From Mesostigma viride (Eukaryota > Streptophyta > Mesostigmatophyceae > Mesostigmatales > Mesostigmataceae), in NCBI GenBank assembly GCA_009746045.1, contig RPFO01000164.1:1884509-1948508 (forward strand): a stretch of DNA of 64,000 nucleotides, given 5' to 3'. Below, in pieces: positions 36,657 through 46,986 of this stretch. Below the pieces are notes generated by a model. The model was given only the letters and a program-made list of their open reading frames with translations, had not been told where the DNA came from and ran no database searches. Numbering within the stretch: position 1 is the stretch's first letter; each line of letters opens with the position of its first letter. Both the position numbers and the translations under genes were made by a program.

Positions 36657-36800
36657 TACGTACATTAAATTAAATTAAATTAAATTATAACATGCCTCCG
36701 TGGGGAGGTCATGTAGCACATATTCCATGATGGATGGGGTGGAGGAAGCCGCGTGGTCGAACTATACTAACGCTAGGCTATCTAGAAAATCCTAACTACA

Positions 36801-38387
36801 CTACTCATCAAAACGCCTCCTCCGCTTGGGGGGAGGTGGCTTGCCCACAGGGTCGGGCGTGTGCGCCTTGACAATCTTCTTCCACCGCGTCTTGTCCTGC
36901 ATGACAGTCCAAAGACGGGAGAGAGAGTGTATGCGGTGCTCAAACTGGGCTGGGACCACTAGGTCGTCCAGCAACATCTGAACGTAGTTGGTGACAGGTT
37001 TCCCTACCCTTTTGGGAATGTCCGCGGGGCCAGGCCAGGTCAGAATATGCCGCCCTGGCTGGCCAAGCCGCTGGGGGCCGGCCAGACCAAGGGTGGTGTC
37101 GACCTGGCTAGTGCGGGCAAGGTGTCCTACAAATGCTATCCTACGCTGCCTAATCTCGTCCGAAACACGAGGCATGCCATGATACAAAGACTCTGATGAC
37201 GGACGCTCGGAAAAACCTACGTTAAGGACCTGCCGGAGCATCCTGTAAACTGTGCCGTCGAGCCGAGCTGCCAGTTTGGGTGGGAGGGTCCACGCCTCGG
37301 CGCCATACGTGAGCACCGTGAGGACGAGGACCTTGAAGAGCATGCGTTTGCGGTGCCCGTCCAGGCCCTTCGAGCGCCAGTAAGGTGTGAGCGAACGGAG
37401 CTTGGCCCAGGCGAGGGCGATGCGGGTGTCCACATCGTCGTCGGTGTCAGGAAGCCAGCTCCCCAACAGCTTGAAGCGGTCGCGGAACGGGACCTCCGTC
37501 CCGTCGAGCAGGCGCGGCAGCGGTGGTTTACTGGAGGCCCCTATCACCATCGCCTCAGTCTTGACACTAATCTCCAACCCCACCGCCCGCGCCTCCAGGC
37601 CCAGGCAGTCCAGCCAGGTCTGAATGTGCTCGGGGCTCTCGATGAGGGTGGTATCATCCGCATAAATCAGGTCGGCAAGGCGGTACCCCGGTCTAACCCC
37701 GCCGTGCTCTTTCACGTTAAGGATGTCCAAGCCTGGCTCGAACCCCTTAAGAGCAGTAAAGCGCGCACGTGCCCGGCGCATGACGTGATCCACGACAATA
37801 ATGAACAGGTATGGGGACAGGACACAACCTTGCCACACCCCGTGGTGAAGGGGGAATGGTGGAGTGGTGCCCTCCGCAGTCCGCACTACTGCCTGTGAGC
37901 CCTCATACAGTCGGCGAATGGCAGCAATAAACGCAGGTGGTACCCGATCCAGAGCTAGGATGGCCCAAAGAGCCTCCCAGAGAACCGTGTCAAAGGCCTT
38001 GATATAGTCAACAAAAATGAAGACCAGCGGCAAACTGTCAGGGGGAAGTCGACGCACCTCCTCCATCAACCGGCGCGCGACAAACACAGCCATGACAGTG
38101 TTACGACCACTACGGAAACCCATCTGAGACTCACCCAGGTGTGGGTCCAGCGCGGCGCGGAGCCTGTGCAGCATCATGCGCATGAAGACCTTCAGCGCGG
38201 CGCTCTGGAGGCAGACACCCCGGTAGTTGCCGGGGTCAGCAGCAGAGCCCTTCTTGTACAGCATGACGCGGATGGCCGTCTGCCACTCAGCAGGCGGAGG
38301 CTCGTCAGAGAGCAGGACACGGTTGCAGAACGCCAGCAGAAGATCCCTAACCGCCAGATCAGGGGTCTTCAGCAGCTCAGCAGAAAG
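36801..38387 (-). pseudogene. LINE ORF2, reverse transcriptase half
   Basis: This is the part of ORF2 downstream of the TIR element. Motifs in order: KKGSAADPGNYRGVCL, GFRSGRNT, FIFVDYIKAFDTV, GVWQGCVLSPYLF and LIYADDTTLIE with the catalytic Asp pair, then a thumb-like region (TYGAEAWTLPPKL). A basic C-terminus (PPPKRRRRFDE) ends it. Reading is open throughout. The nominal start upstream of 38387 lies in the inserted element and is not a real start. Function is element-encoded target-primed reverse transcription by family. Confidence 0.9.
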
Positions 38388-38459
38388 GAGGGGATTCATA
38401 GGTGTTTGCTCAATTTCACAAGTCTTCAAATGAGTAAAAAAAAAATCTTTCAGATCTGA

Positions 38460-40475
38460 GGGTACCTAAAGCTGGACTGTTGCAGGCAGCATGTAGACCA
38501 TGAAAATAGACCACCCACGAAAATTGGGCTCATTCTGAGCTCAAATGGTGACATGTGACAGCATACATGTGCAGTTTTTCGTCATTTCCCCCCTTTACTT
38601 ACATGAAACAAATATGAATACTGGACAAATGAACTCATTTCAGGCTGGATTCTTGCAGGCAGCATCTAGACCATGAAAATAGACCACCCACAAAAATTGG
38701 GCTCATTCTGAGCTCAAATGGTGACATGTGACAGCATACATGTGCAGTTTTTCGTCATTTTCCCCCTTTTCTTACATGAAACAAATATGAATAGTGGACA
38801 AATGAACTCATTTCAGGCTGGATTCTTGCAGGCAGCATGTAGACCATGAAAATAGACCACCCACAAAAATTGGGCTCATTCTGAGCTCAAATGGTGACAT
38901 GTGACAGCATACATGTGCAGTTTTTCGTCATTTTCCCCCTTTTCTTACATGAAACAAATATGAATAGTGGACAAATGAACTCATTTCAGGCTGGATTCTT
39001 GCAGGCAGCATCTAGACCATGAAAATAGACCACCCACAAAAATTGGGCTCATTCTGAGCTCAAATGGTGACATGTGACAGCATACATGTGCAGTTTTTCG
39101 TCATTTTCCCCCTTTTCTGACATGAAACAAATATGAATAGTGAACAAATGAACTCATTTCAGGCTGGATTCTTGCAGGCAGCATGTAGACCATGAAAATA
39201 GACCACCCACAAAAATTGGGCTCATTCTGAGCTCAAATGGTGACATGTGACAGCATACATGTGCAGTTTTTCGTCATTTTCCCCCTTTTCTGACATGAAA
39301 CAAATATGAATAGTGAACAAATGAACTCATTTCAGGCTGGATTCTTGCAAGCAGCATCTAGACCATGAAAATAGACCACCCACAAAAATTGGGCTCATTC
39401 TGAGCTCAAATGGTGACATGTGACAGCATACATGTGCAGTTTTTCGTCATTTTCCCCCTTTTCTGACATGAAACAAATATGAATAGTGAACAAATGAACT
39501 CATATCAGGCTGGATTCTTGCAGGCAGCATTTATACCATGAAAATAGACCACCCACAAAAATTGGGCTCATTATGAGCTCAAATGGTGACATGTGACAGC
39601 ATACATGTGCAGTTTTTCGTCATTTTCCCCCTTTTCTTACATGAAACAAATATGAATAGTGAACAAATGAACTCATTTCAGGCTGGATTCTTGCAAGCAG
39701 CATCTAGACCATGAAAATAGACCACCCACAAAAATTGGGCTCATTCTGAGCTCAAATGGTGACATGTGACAGCATACATGTGCAGTTTTTCGTCATTTTC
39801 CCCCTTTTCTTACATGAAACAAATAGGAATCATGACCAAATGAACTCATATCGAGCTGCCAGGATTCTTGCAAGCAACATTTAAACCATAATACTACACC
39901 ACCTACAAAAATTGGGCTCATTATGAGCTCAAATGGTGACATGTGACAGTATAAATATGCAGTTTTACGCCATTTTCATCGTTTTCTTACACGAAATAAA
40001 TAGGAATCATGACCAAATGAGCTCATATCGAGCTGGATTCTTGCAAGCTACATTTAAACCATAATACTAGACCACCTACAAAAATTGGGCTCATTATGAG
40101 CTCAAATGGTGACATGTGACAGTATAAATATGCAACCTTTTGTCATTTGCACCGGTTTCTTACATGAAACAAATAGGAATCATGAACCAATGAACTCATA
40201 TCCAGCTGGATTCTTGCAAGCTACATTTAAACCATAATACTACACCACCTACAAAAATTGGGCTCATTATGAGCTCAAATGGTGACATGTGACAGTATGA
40301 ATATGCAGTTTTACGCCATTTGCACCGGTTTCTTACATGAAACAAATAGGAATCATGACCAAATGAACTCATATCAAGCTGGATTCTTGCAAGCAACATT
40401 TAAACCATAATACTAGACCACCTACAAAAATTGGGCTCATTCGATCTGAGCTCAAATGGTGACATGTGACAGTAT
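38460..40475 (+). repeat. 173-bp satellite, left arm
   Basis: Units repeat at 173 bases (GAACTCATTTCAGGCTGG at 38631 and 38804, and so on), each with CCACCCACAAAAATTGGGCT and GGTGACATGTGACAGCATAC. Outer units are nearly identical; inner ones near 39.9-40.4 kb are more diverged. Confidence 0.92.
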
Positions 40476-40476
40476 A

Positions 40477-40682
40477 TGAAAAGAGACAACAAACGTGGAC
40501 TGAAGCATTGGCACGCTGAGCCCCGTGCATGTCTGAGACCAGTTGTCTGAAAAGAGACAACAAACGTGGCAGCATGGCACGCCGAGCCCCGTGCATGTCT
40601 GAGACCAGTTGTCTGAAAAGAGACAACAAACGTGGAAGCATGGCACGCCGAGCCCCGTGCATGTCTGAGACCAGTTGTCTGA
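40477..40682. repeat. Three tandem units of about 68 bp
   Basis: TGAAAAGAGACAACAAACGT, GCACGCCGAGCCCCGTGCAT and GTCTGAGACCAGTTGTC recur three times directly inside the left satellite arm. The first unit has a few extra bases. Confidence 0.85.
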
Positions 40683-40799
40683 ACTGAAACGTAAAAAGCG
40701 CGGATCCGCGTAAGGCGCGATGTCTACTGGCTCAGGACAGTATATATATATAAGTAACATTTAAACTCAGCCCAGTTTTGACGTCATTTCCAACTGAAA

Positions 40800-40870
40800 A
40801 AATTATTAATTAAATAATTCATTGATAAAACACGCGCTCCTATTGGGGAGTCGCAGAGCACAATAATACA
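40800..40870 (-). mobile_element. Retroposon 3' end inside the TIR element
   Basis: On the minus strand GTGCTCTGCGACTCCCCAAT is followed by AGGAG and an AATTATTTAATTAATAATT tail. It corresponds to the hairpin-plus-tail 3' ends of the LINE and ORF1-only family, with a changed stem. Only the terminal part is present. Confidence 0.6.
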
Positions 40871-41076
40871 TGTTAAAGTGCTTTTCATCCCTGTATGTTG
40901 CACGCTGGGATCTAAAACTGAAAAATTTAAACTCACATCAATAAGGCTAGTCTGAGTCTGAGTCATCAATTATGTGGGGAGGGCGGCGCTTGTGGCGCGG
41001 GGTCGCCTTCGCTTGCTTGCTAGCCGTGCCCCGGTGTGCGACCTGCTTCGATCCGAACGCACTCTACTATCTCCGC

Positions 41077-41367
41077 CTAACCTCGCGCAGTCGAGTCGGG
41101 TGGCAGATTGGGTAACTCTACACCTGGGCATGCGCAAAGCGCAGCTCGCACCTCATCTAACCCTACTATTTCATCGTCCCCGTCTGTGTAGAGCACATGG
41201 ACCATGTTGTGCTCCTTATTAAACGCCGTCACATGGGCATGATACCGCTTCTCCCCTGAGTTTGGGCCTGAAAATATCTTGCATACCGGGGTCCCCACCA
41301 ACCATTCCGGCTCGTGCACGTCCATGACATGCGATTTGAAAAGTGCCATCGCCGTCTTCTCCGCCAT
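41077..41367 (-). CDS. Small Tudor-like domain protein
   Basis: A 96-residue frame with ATG at 41367. Residues 20-70 (PEWLVGTPVCKIFSG, then YHAHVTAF, HVLYTDGDDEIVGLDEV) show the Tudor or chromo-barrel pattern: a VGxxVxKxF strand, then VxAF, then LYxDGDxExV. Such barrels usually bind methylated Lys or Arg on histones. The tail (CPGVELPNLPPDSTARG) is unstructured-looking and a splice donor could replace it. It is transcribed away from the 109-bp array, divergently from the PHD-like gene at 42318. Being inside a TIR element, it is either cargo or part of the element's own machinery. The Tudor assignment is from pattern only. Confidence 0.55.
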   Translation of the reverse strand: MAEKTAMALFKSHVMDVHEPEWLVGTPVCKIFSGPNSGEKRYHAHVTAFNKEHNMVHVLYTDGDDEIVGLDEVRAALCACPGVELPNLPPDSTARG

Positions 41368-41422
41368 CGCTGATTCCGTTTTCTGTGCTTATTCCGTTTT
41401 CCCACCCCTCATGTTTCGCGCA

Positions 41423-42076
41423 CATACGAAAAGGACTTGAATTTCCTTGCTAACAGGTCGGTCTCGGCAATTCATCTTGCATTCACTGGAATTCATTCAT
41501 CGAAGCCCCGAGACTGCCCGTCCAGTCTGAACATACGAAAAGGACTTGAATTTCCTTGCTAACAGGTCGGTCTCGGCAATTCATCTTGCATTCACTGGAA
41601 TTCACTCATCGAAGCCCCGAGACTGCCCGTCCAGTCTGAACATACGAAAAGGACTTGAATTTCCTTGCTAACAGGTCGGTCTCGGCAATTCATCTTGCAT
41701 TCACTGGAATTCACTCATCGAAGCCCCGAGACTGCCCGTCCAGTCTGAACATACGAAAAGGACTTGAATTTCCTTGCTAACAGGTCGGTCTCGGCAATTC
41801 ATCTTGCATTCACTGGAATTCACTCATCGAAGCCCCGAGACTGCCCGTCCAGTCTGAACATACGAAAAGGACTTGAATTTCCTTGCTAACAGGTCGGTCT
41901 CGGCAATTCATCTTGCATTCACTGGAATTCACTCATCGAAGCCCCGAGACTGCCCGTCCAGTCTGAACATACGAAAAGGACTTGAATTTCCTTGCTAACA
42001 GGTCGGTCTCGGCAATTCATCTTGCATTCACTGGAATTCACTCATCGAAGCCCCGAGACTGCCCGTCCAGTCTGAA
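41423..42076. repeat. Six 109-bp tandem units between divergent genes
   Basis: Exactly six units of 109 bases begin CATACGAAAAGGACTTGAAT at 41423, 41532, 41641, 41750, 41859 and 41968. They are almost identical; the first has CATTCATC in place of CACTCATC. The array fills the gap between two divergent ORFs, so it could carry shared promoter elements. Each unit has CGGTCTCGGC and GAAGCCCCGAGACTGCCC. Confidence 0.92.
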
Positions 42077-42317
42077 CTTCATACTACCGTTGTACGAAAT
42101 TCAGACTGCACGAACCTCGAGGATTGTCAATGAATGCCCATGATTTTTGAATGAACAAAGCACACTGACCGCCGTGTTTGCGCGCGCGCGGGTGGAGGTG
42201 CGTGCACTAGTCTGCCAAGAAAACACTGCAGGGCATGCGCGCACGAACACAACGAGAACGTGCCAGCCTATGACGTCGTCGACGATGAAGTTCGTCGTCC
42301 GCTAAATTGTAGGGGAT

Positions 42318-42961
42318 ATGGCGGAGTATCTGAGTGAAACAGAGAGGCTGCGGGCAGAACGACTGTGTTATGGACAAACTGCGGGTGTTTGCCTCTTAGG
42401 CCATGCCGATGGGGCAGACAACAACTGTCGGGGCCGAAATGGTGAAAGCTGCAACCTATTTGCTCACGCAATCTGCGTCAAGGCAATTGACGGGAATAAA
42501 AATGGGGAGGAGTGGTGGTGCCCAGGATGCCGTGACCCCGGTGGCGTGAAAGTTGCCAATCTCCAAGCTTCGGGTTCGAACGGTCATCATGAGCTCGGCA
42601 CTCCCCCCCGGCCCTTGGCATGGCGACCATTTGTTTGGTTTGTTGATTATTCCTTCATATACCGTGCCCTAAGGCATGCTGGCTTGATGTGCTGGGTGGT
42701 GGTGTGCAGGTTGGTGGACGCCGGCTCCCATCCATTGACCCCTTCTCTGGCACGGTCTCTGTGGCGGTGGCTGCGCTCAACTCAATTGCGACACTGGCCA
42801 TGTCTGGGAACACGACGCCCGTGCCACGATGGCGCCCGGTGACCACGTGGGTGCCATCATCCGTGTCAGCTCCGCCCAACTATGGTGTCGGCCGCCCATT
42901 GCAGCAGTGGCCAAACTTCTCCAATGACTGGACTATGAGCAATGACTGGTTTACCAGCTAA
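42318..42961 (+). CDS. PHD-finger-like protein, probably spliced
   Basis: The ATG at 42318 opens a frame whose first 75 residues hold Cys/His ligands in a PHD-like order: CYG, VCLLGH, NNC, GESCNLFAHAIC and WWCPGC. PHD fingers read histone H3 tails. After RDPGG the frame loses character. A second frame (42710-42961, after the acceptor-like GGTGTGCAG) reads a Ser/Thr/Pro/Asn-rich tail to a stop at 42961 and is a plausible second exon, but I could not fix a donor in phase. It is divergent from the Tudor-like gene across the 109-bp array. The 120-bp dispersed repeat lies just downstream. Function is inferred from the motif. Confidence 0.5.
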
Positions 42962-43038
42962 GCTTATACTAGTTTCTGATGTATTATTAAGTGAGCCAGT
43001 GCTTCTAGTAGAAGGTGATGTCTTAGTACTTATTGTAT

Positions 43039-43158
43039 CAAAGAGACAACCAGCGCAGGCCAGAAATCGGGAGAATCCGGACCATGGTAGCTCGAGCCTG
43101 CCGTTATCTTTTCCGCGTTTTCGAGTCGTTCAGGATGATGAAGATGAATGGTGATGGA
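43039..43158 (+). repeat. 120-bp dispersed repeat, copy 2
   Basis: Starts CAAAGAGACAACCAGCGCAG and ends AATGGTGATGGA, almost identical to the inverted copy at 24523-24642. It lies within the TIR element. Flanks do not form an obvious duplication. Confidence 0.75.
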
Positions 43159-43374
43159 AATGTGTATCCTTGTGCATTGAAATTATGGCTGGCTTACGTG
43201 TGGAGCGACTAGATGACCTAGACGGTGGGGCCGGAAACAGTGTATATTCATGCTGGACTGAAAGAGTACGTGGCGTGCCACTGGCAGCCGAGACATGTGC
43301 CTTGTCGATGGCCTGGGTTGCTCTTGTGCCATCCCATTTCATCTCAGATTGAATCATGAAGTTTCATGATTCAG

Positions 43375-44925
43375 TTGATGCTTGCAAGTTTCCAGCCTGA
43401 CATGATCGATCGAGTTCATTTGGTCGCACAAAAATGTTTTATTCAAGAGAACAGTGGCAATGGCATCAAACTGCATTGTTTTCCTTTCATTTGTCACCTT
43501 TTGAGCTGTAAACAGTCTATTTTGATGGTCTACATGCTGCTTACAAGTTTCCAGCCTGATCTGAGTTCATTTGTTCAATATTCATATTTGTTTCATGTAA
43601 GATAACCGAGAAAATGACAAAAAACTGCACATGTATGCTGTCACGTGTCACCATTTGAGCTCAGAATGAGCCCAATTTTTGTGGGTGGTCTATTTTTATG
43701 GTCTAGATGCTGCCTGCAAGAATCCAGCCTGAAATGAGTTCATTTGTTCACTGTTCATATTTGTTTCATGTAAGAAAAGGGGGAAAATGACGAAAAACTG
43801 CACATGTATGCGGTCAAATGTCACCATCTGAGCTCAGAATGAGCCCAATTTTTGTGGGTGGTCTATTTTCATGGTCTAGATGCTGCCTGCAAGAATCCAG
43901 CCTGATATGAGTTCATTTGTTCACTATTCATATTTGTTTCATGTAAGAAAAGGGGGAAAATGACGAAAAACTGCACATGTATGCGGTCAAATGTCACCAT
44001 TTGAGCTCAGAATGAGCCCAATTTTTGTGGGTGGTCTATTTTCATGGTCTAGATGCTGCCTGCAAGAACCCAGCCTGATATGAGTTCATTTGTTCACTGT
44101 TCATATTTGTTTCATGTAAGAAAAGGGGGAAAATGACGAAAAACTGCACATGTATGCTGTCACATGTCACCATTTGAGCTCAGAATGAGCCCAATTTTTG
44201 TGGGTGGTCTATTTTCATGGTCTAGATGCTGCCTGCAAGAATCCAGCCTGATATGAGTTCATTTGTTCACTATTCATATTTGTTTCATGTAAGAAAAGGG
44301 GGAAAATGACGAAAAACTGCACATGTATGCGGTCAAATGTCACCATTTGAGCTCAGAATGAGCCCAATTTTTGTGGGTGGTCTATTTTCATGGTCTAGAT
44401 GCTGCCTGCAAGAACCCAGCCTGATACGAGTTCATTTGTCCACTGTTCATATTTGTTTCATGTAAGAAAAGGGGGAAAATGACGAAAAACTGCACATGTA
44501 TGCTGTCACATGTCACCATTTGAGCTCAGAATGAGCCCAATTTTTGTGGGTGGTCTATTTTCATGGTATAAATGCTGCCTGCAAGAATCCAGCCTGATAT
44601 GAGTTCATTTGTTCACTATTCATATTTGTTTCATGTAAGAAAAGGGGGAAAATGACGAAAAACTGCACATGTATGCTGTCACATGTCACCATTTGAGCTC
44701 AGAATGAGCCCAATTTTTGTGGGTGGTCTATTTTCATGGTATAAATGCTGCCTGCAAGAATCCAGCCTGATATGAGTTCATTTGTTCACTATTCATATTT
44801 GTTTCATGTAAGAAAAGGGGGAAAATGACGAAAAAACTGCACATGTATGCTGTCACATGTCACCATTTGAGCTCAGAATGAGCCCAATTTTTGTGGGTGG
44901 TCTATTTTCATGGTCTGAAGGCTGG
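43375..44925 (-). repeat. 173-bp satellite, right arm (inverted)
   Basis: Nine units in the orientation opposite to the left arm (AGCCCAATTTTTGTGGGTGG, AAAACTGCACATGTATGC). The innermost units near 43.4 kb are diverged, as at the inner end of the left arm. Together the arms form a long interrupted palindrome. Confidence 0.92.
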
Positions 44926-45024
44926 ATGACCCCTGCTTTATTGACAAATATAAGGATTTAATCACATGTGGAAAAATTGAGTAAAATTTATGAAATTGAG
45001 CAAACACTTATGAATCCCCTCAAG

Positions 45025-46912
45025 GTGGTCGGCACCGACCGCTGCATCGTACCGCAGGCGAGCAAGGGCGCCGTCCAATTCCTCCAAAGTGAAGGGGGGG
45101 ACAACGTCGTCAGTGGCAAGGCGGCCCTCCTGCAAGGCGGGGACTTGGTAGTCCGCGGCCGAGGAGGGGGGCGCCGGTGGCGGCGGGGGTCCGGCGACCC
45201 CGAGGCGGGCGGCCGTCTCGGGGTGCAGCGGCGGGGGGGGGCGCGAGCCCCACCGGTCAAGGAAACATTGTGGGCCAACCAGCGGTCAAGGCTTACCGGC
45301 GCCGTGCCGTCCCCCGTATGCTCCACCGGGGTGCGCTGCCGCCGGCCGCCGAGCCGGTCGAGGTGGTACCACATGTCCTTGCCCTGGTTGCGGGCCTGGC
45401 AGGCCTTGGCATCCGCGATGCACTGGGCCGCCTCCGCGTCCTGAGCGTGCGCGTAGGCCTCCACAAGGGCGGCCTTGAGCGATGGTTTCTGCAGCGGGTC
45501 CCGGTTACGCTTGAGGCGGTGCCGGGCGGCCAAGACCTTGGGGTCCTGGCGGTAGAGCGGGCCGGGGCGGCGGCGGGGCATGACCGGCAGGTGCCGGGCC
45601 GCCAGCAACGGGGCACGGGCCGCAAAGCCCGCAAAAACGGCTGCGTTGGGGGCACCATTGTCCAGCTTGTCGACGTCCGCCCGGGCGTCCAGTGCCGACA
45701 GGTACTTCCGTCGGCACCAGTTCCGCTCGTGCTCGGCGTCCGTCCAGTCCTCAGGATCTCCCTTGACCGGACGTAGAGCAGACCAGTCAGGGCGGACCAC
45801 TGTGGCGCGGCGCGTGGGGACGTGGAACCGGAGCCGAAGGGTCGCGCGCACCAACCGGTGATCAGAGCACACCGTGGGCGTGTCAAACACTCGGGCGTCC
45901 AGAACCGAGGTACACCTGGGCTGCCGTACCACCACATAGTCCAGACAGGCCTGACGGCCGTTAGGGCCACGAAAAGTGACCAAGTCCTGTGAGGGACGTT
46001 GGAATTGACAGTTGACAGCAACCATCCCGCTATCCCGCAAAAAGGCAGAGAAAAGGGGAGTATTGGCGTTAGCTTCCGTGTCAGCAGGCGCAAAGCGACT
46101 GCCAGCAGTGCCCACGGGGAGCGTGGCATTGGCGTCGAGCAGCATAACCAAAAAGTGGCGGGCCGGGGTGACCCTCTCAAGGTCATGCAAAGATTCGAAG
46201 AACTCCTCACGGGCCGAATCAGGTAGACCACTGTGGGGTGCGTAGCCCACCCCCACCGTGAGGTGGTGTTTAGACCGCCCCTCGACAGAGGTGAAATGTG
46301 CTACCATAAGGCGTGGGGTTAGAAACTTAAGCGTGCTGAGGCTAGCAACTGCCAGCGGCGAACACAAAAGACCAACACCACCTTGGCCAGACGTACCGCT
46401 GCCAGCGAAGTAAAACCGCCAGCCACCCGCCAAGCGAGCAGTGCTCACCAGGCCAAGTGGCACCGTGCGGCGGTGTTCCTGGACGCCTAATATAGATACA
46501 CGATGCTCAATGCAAAATGCGACTAGCTCCTCGATCCGGCAGCTATGGTCGTCATCTAGCAACAATTTGTGCGGGTGTTAAAAGTGGCAAGGGCCAAGGA
46601 TGCCTGCTGGCCCACCAGGGGAGAACGACGATGGGTGATGGGGGTGGGTGCGGCGGGGAATGGAGGTGGAGGTGGAACGGAGGGGGGAAGGGAAGCGGTG
46701 GAAATAGTGCTTTTCATCGCATTTATTTTGTCCTGCAGGCGTAGGATGCGAGCCTGCCGCCTGCTCTGGGTATTCGGGGATGCTTGCGCAACGCAGAGGC
46801 GTAGGAAATCTAGCATGCGTTGGGTGTTGCTAATCTTGCTGCTGAGAGCTGTCGTTCTGGCCCGAGATACCGGCACCACCATGTGTCTCAGTCGACTGTT
46901 AGGTCGATGCAT
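45025..46912 (-). pseudogene. LINE ORF2, endonuclease half (frame-broken)
   Basis: Reading from ATG 46912 gives a basic leader ending in SLALATFNTRT, the start of an apurinic-type endonuclease. One frame shift near 46560 leads to DDDHSCRIEEL, then GVQEHRR, GQGGVGLL, LLDANATLP, CLDYVVVRQP and CSDHRLV, the catalytic Asn/Glu/Asp/His motifs of LINE endonucleases. A second shift at a G/C run near 45235 precedes the linker DDVVPPFTLEELDGAL. The reading is then cut by the TIR element. ORF2 starts 75 bases beyond the ORF1 stop. Confidence 0.85.
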
Positions 46913-46986
46913 GGTAGTGGAACGGGACTATTTAGAGGCTGTCCCCGAAGCCTGTTAGCCGCGAGCCGACGAGGAAGGTTGTCTAC

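Larger units (their letters stand above)
38388..45021. mobile_element. 6.6-kb TIR element with inverted satellite arms
   Basis: Both ends are the inverted repeat GAGGGGATTCATA(G/A)GTGTTTG (31 bases with one mismatch), flanked by the 3-bp duplication AAG (38385-38387, 45022-45024). It sits inside LINE ORF2, whose reading resumes on each side. Inward of each end is an array of 173-bp units: about 11-12 at the left and 9 inverted units at the right. The middle (40.7-43.3 kb) holds a minus Tudor-like gene, a six-unit 109-bp array and a plus PHD-like gene. No transposase was found, so it may be mobilised in trans. Superfamily undetermined. Confidence 0.82.

Noticed and set aside
41423-42076. CRISPR-like regular repeats
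   Set aside because: The 109-bp units are direct tandem copies without spacers, in eukaryotic DNA. A CRISPR array has short repeats separated by unique spacers.
44968-46245. Plus-strand frames opposite the LINE endonuclease
   Set aside because: GC-rich shadow frames of ORF2; the minus strand carries the catalytic motifs.
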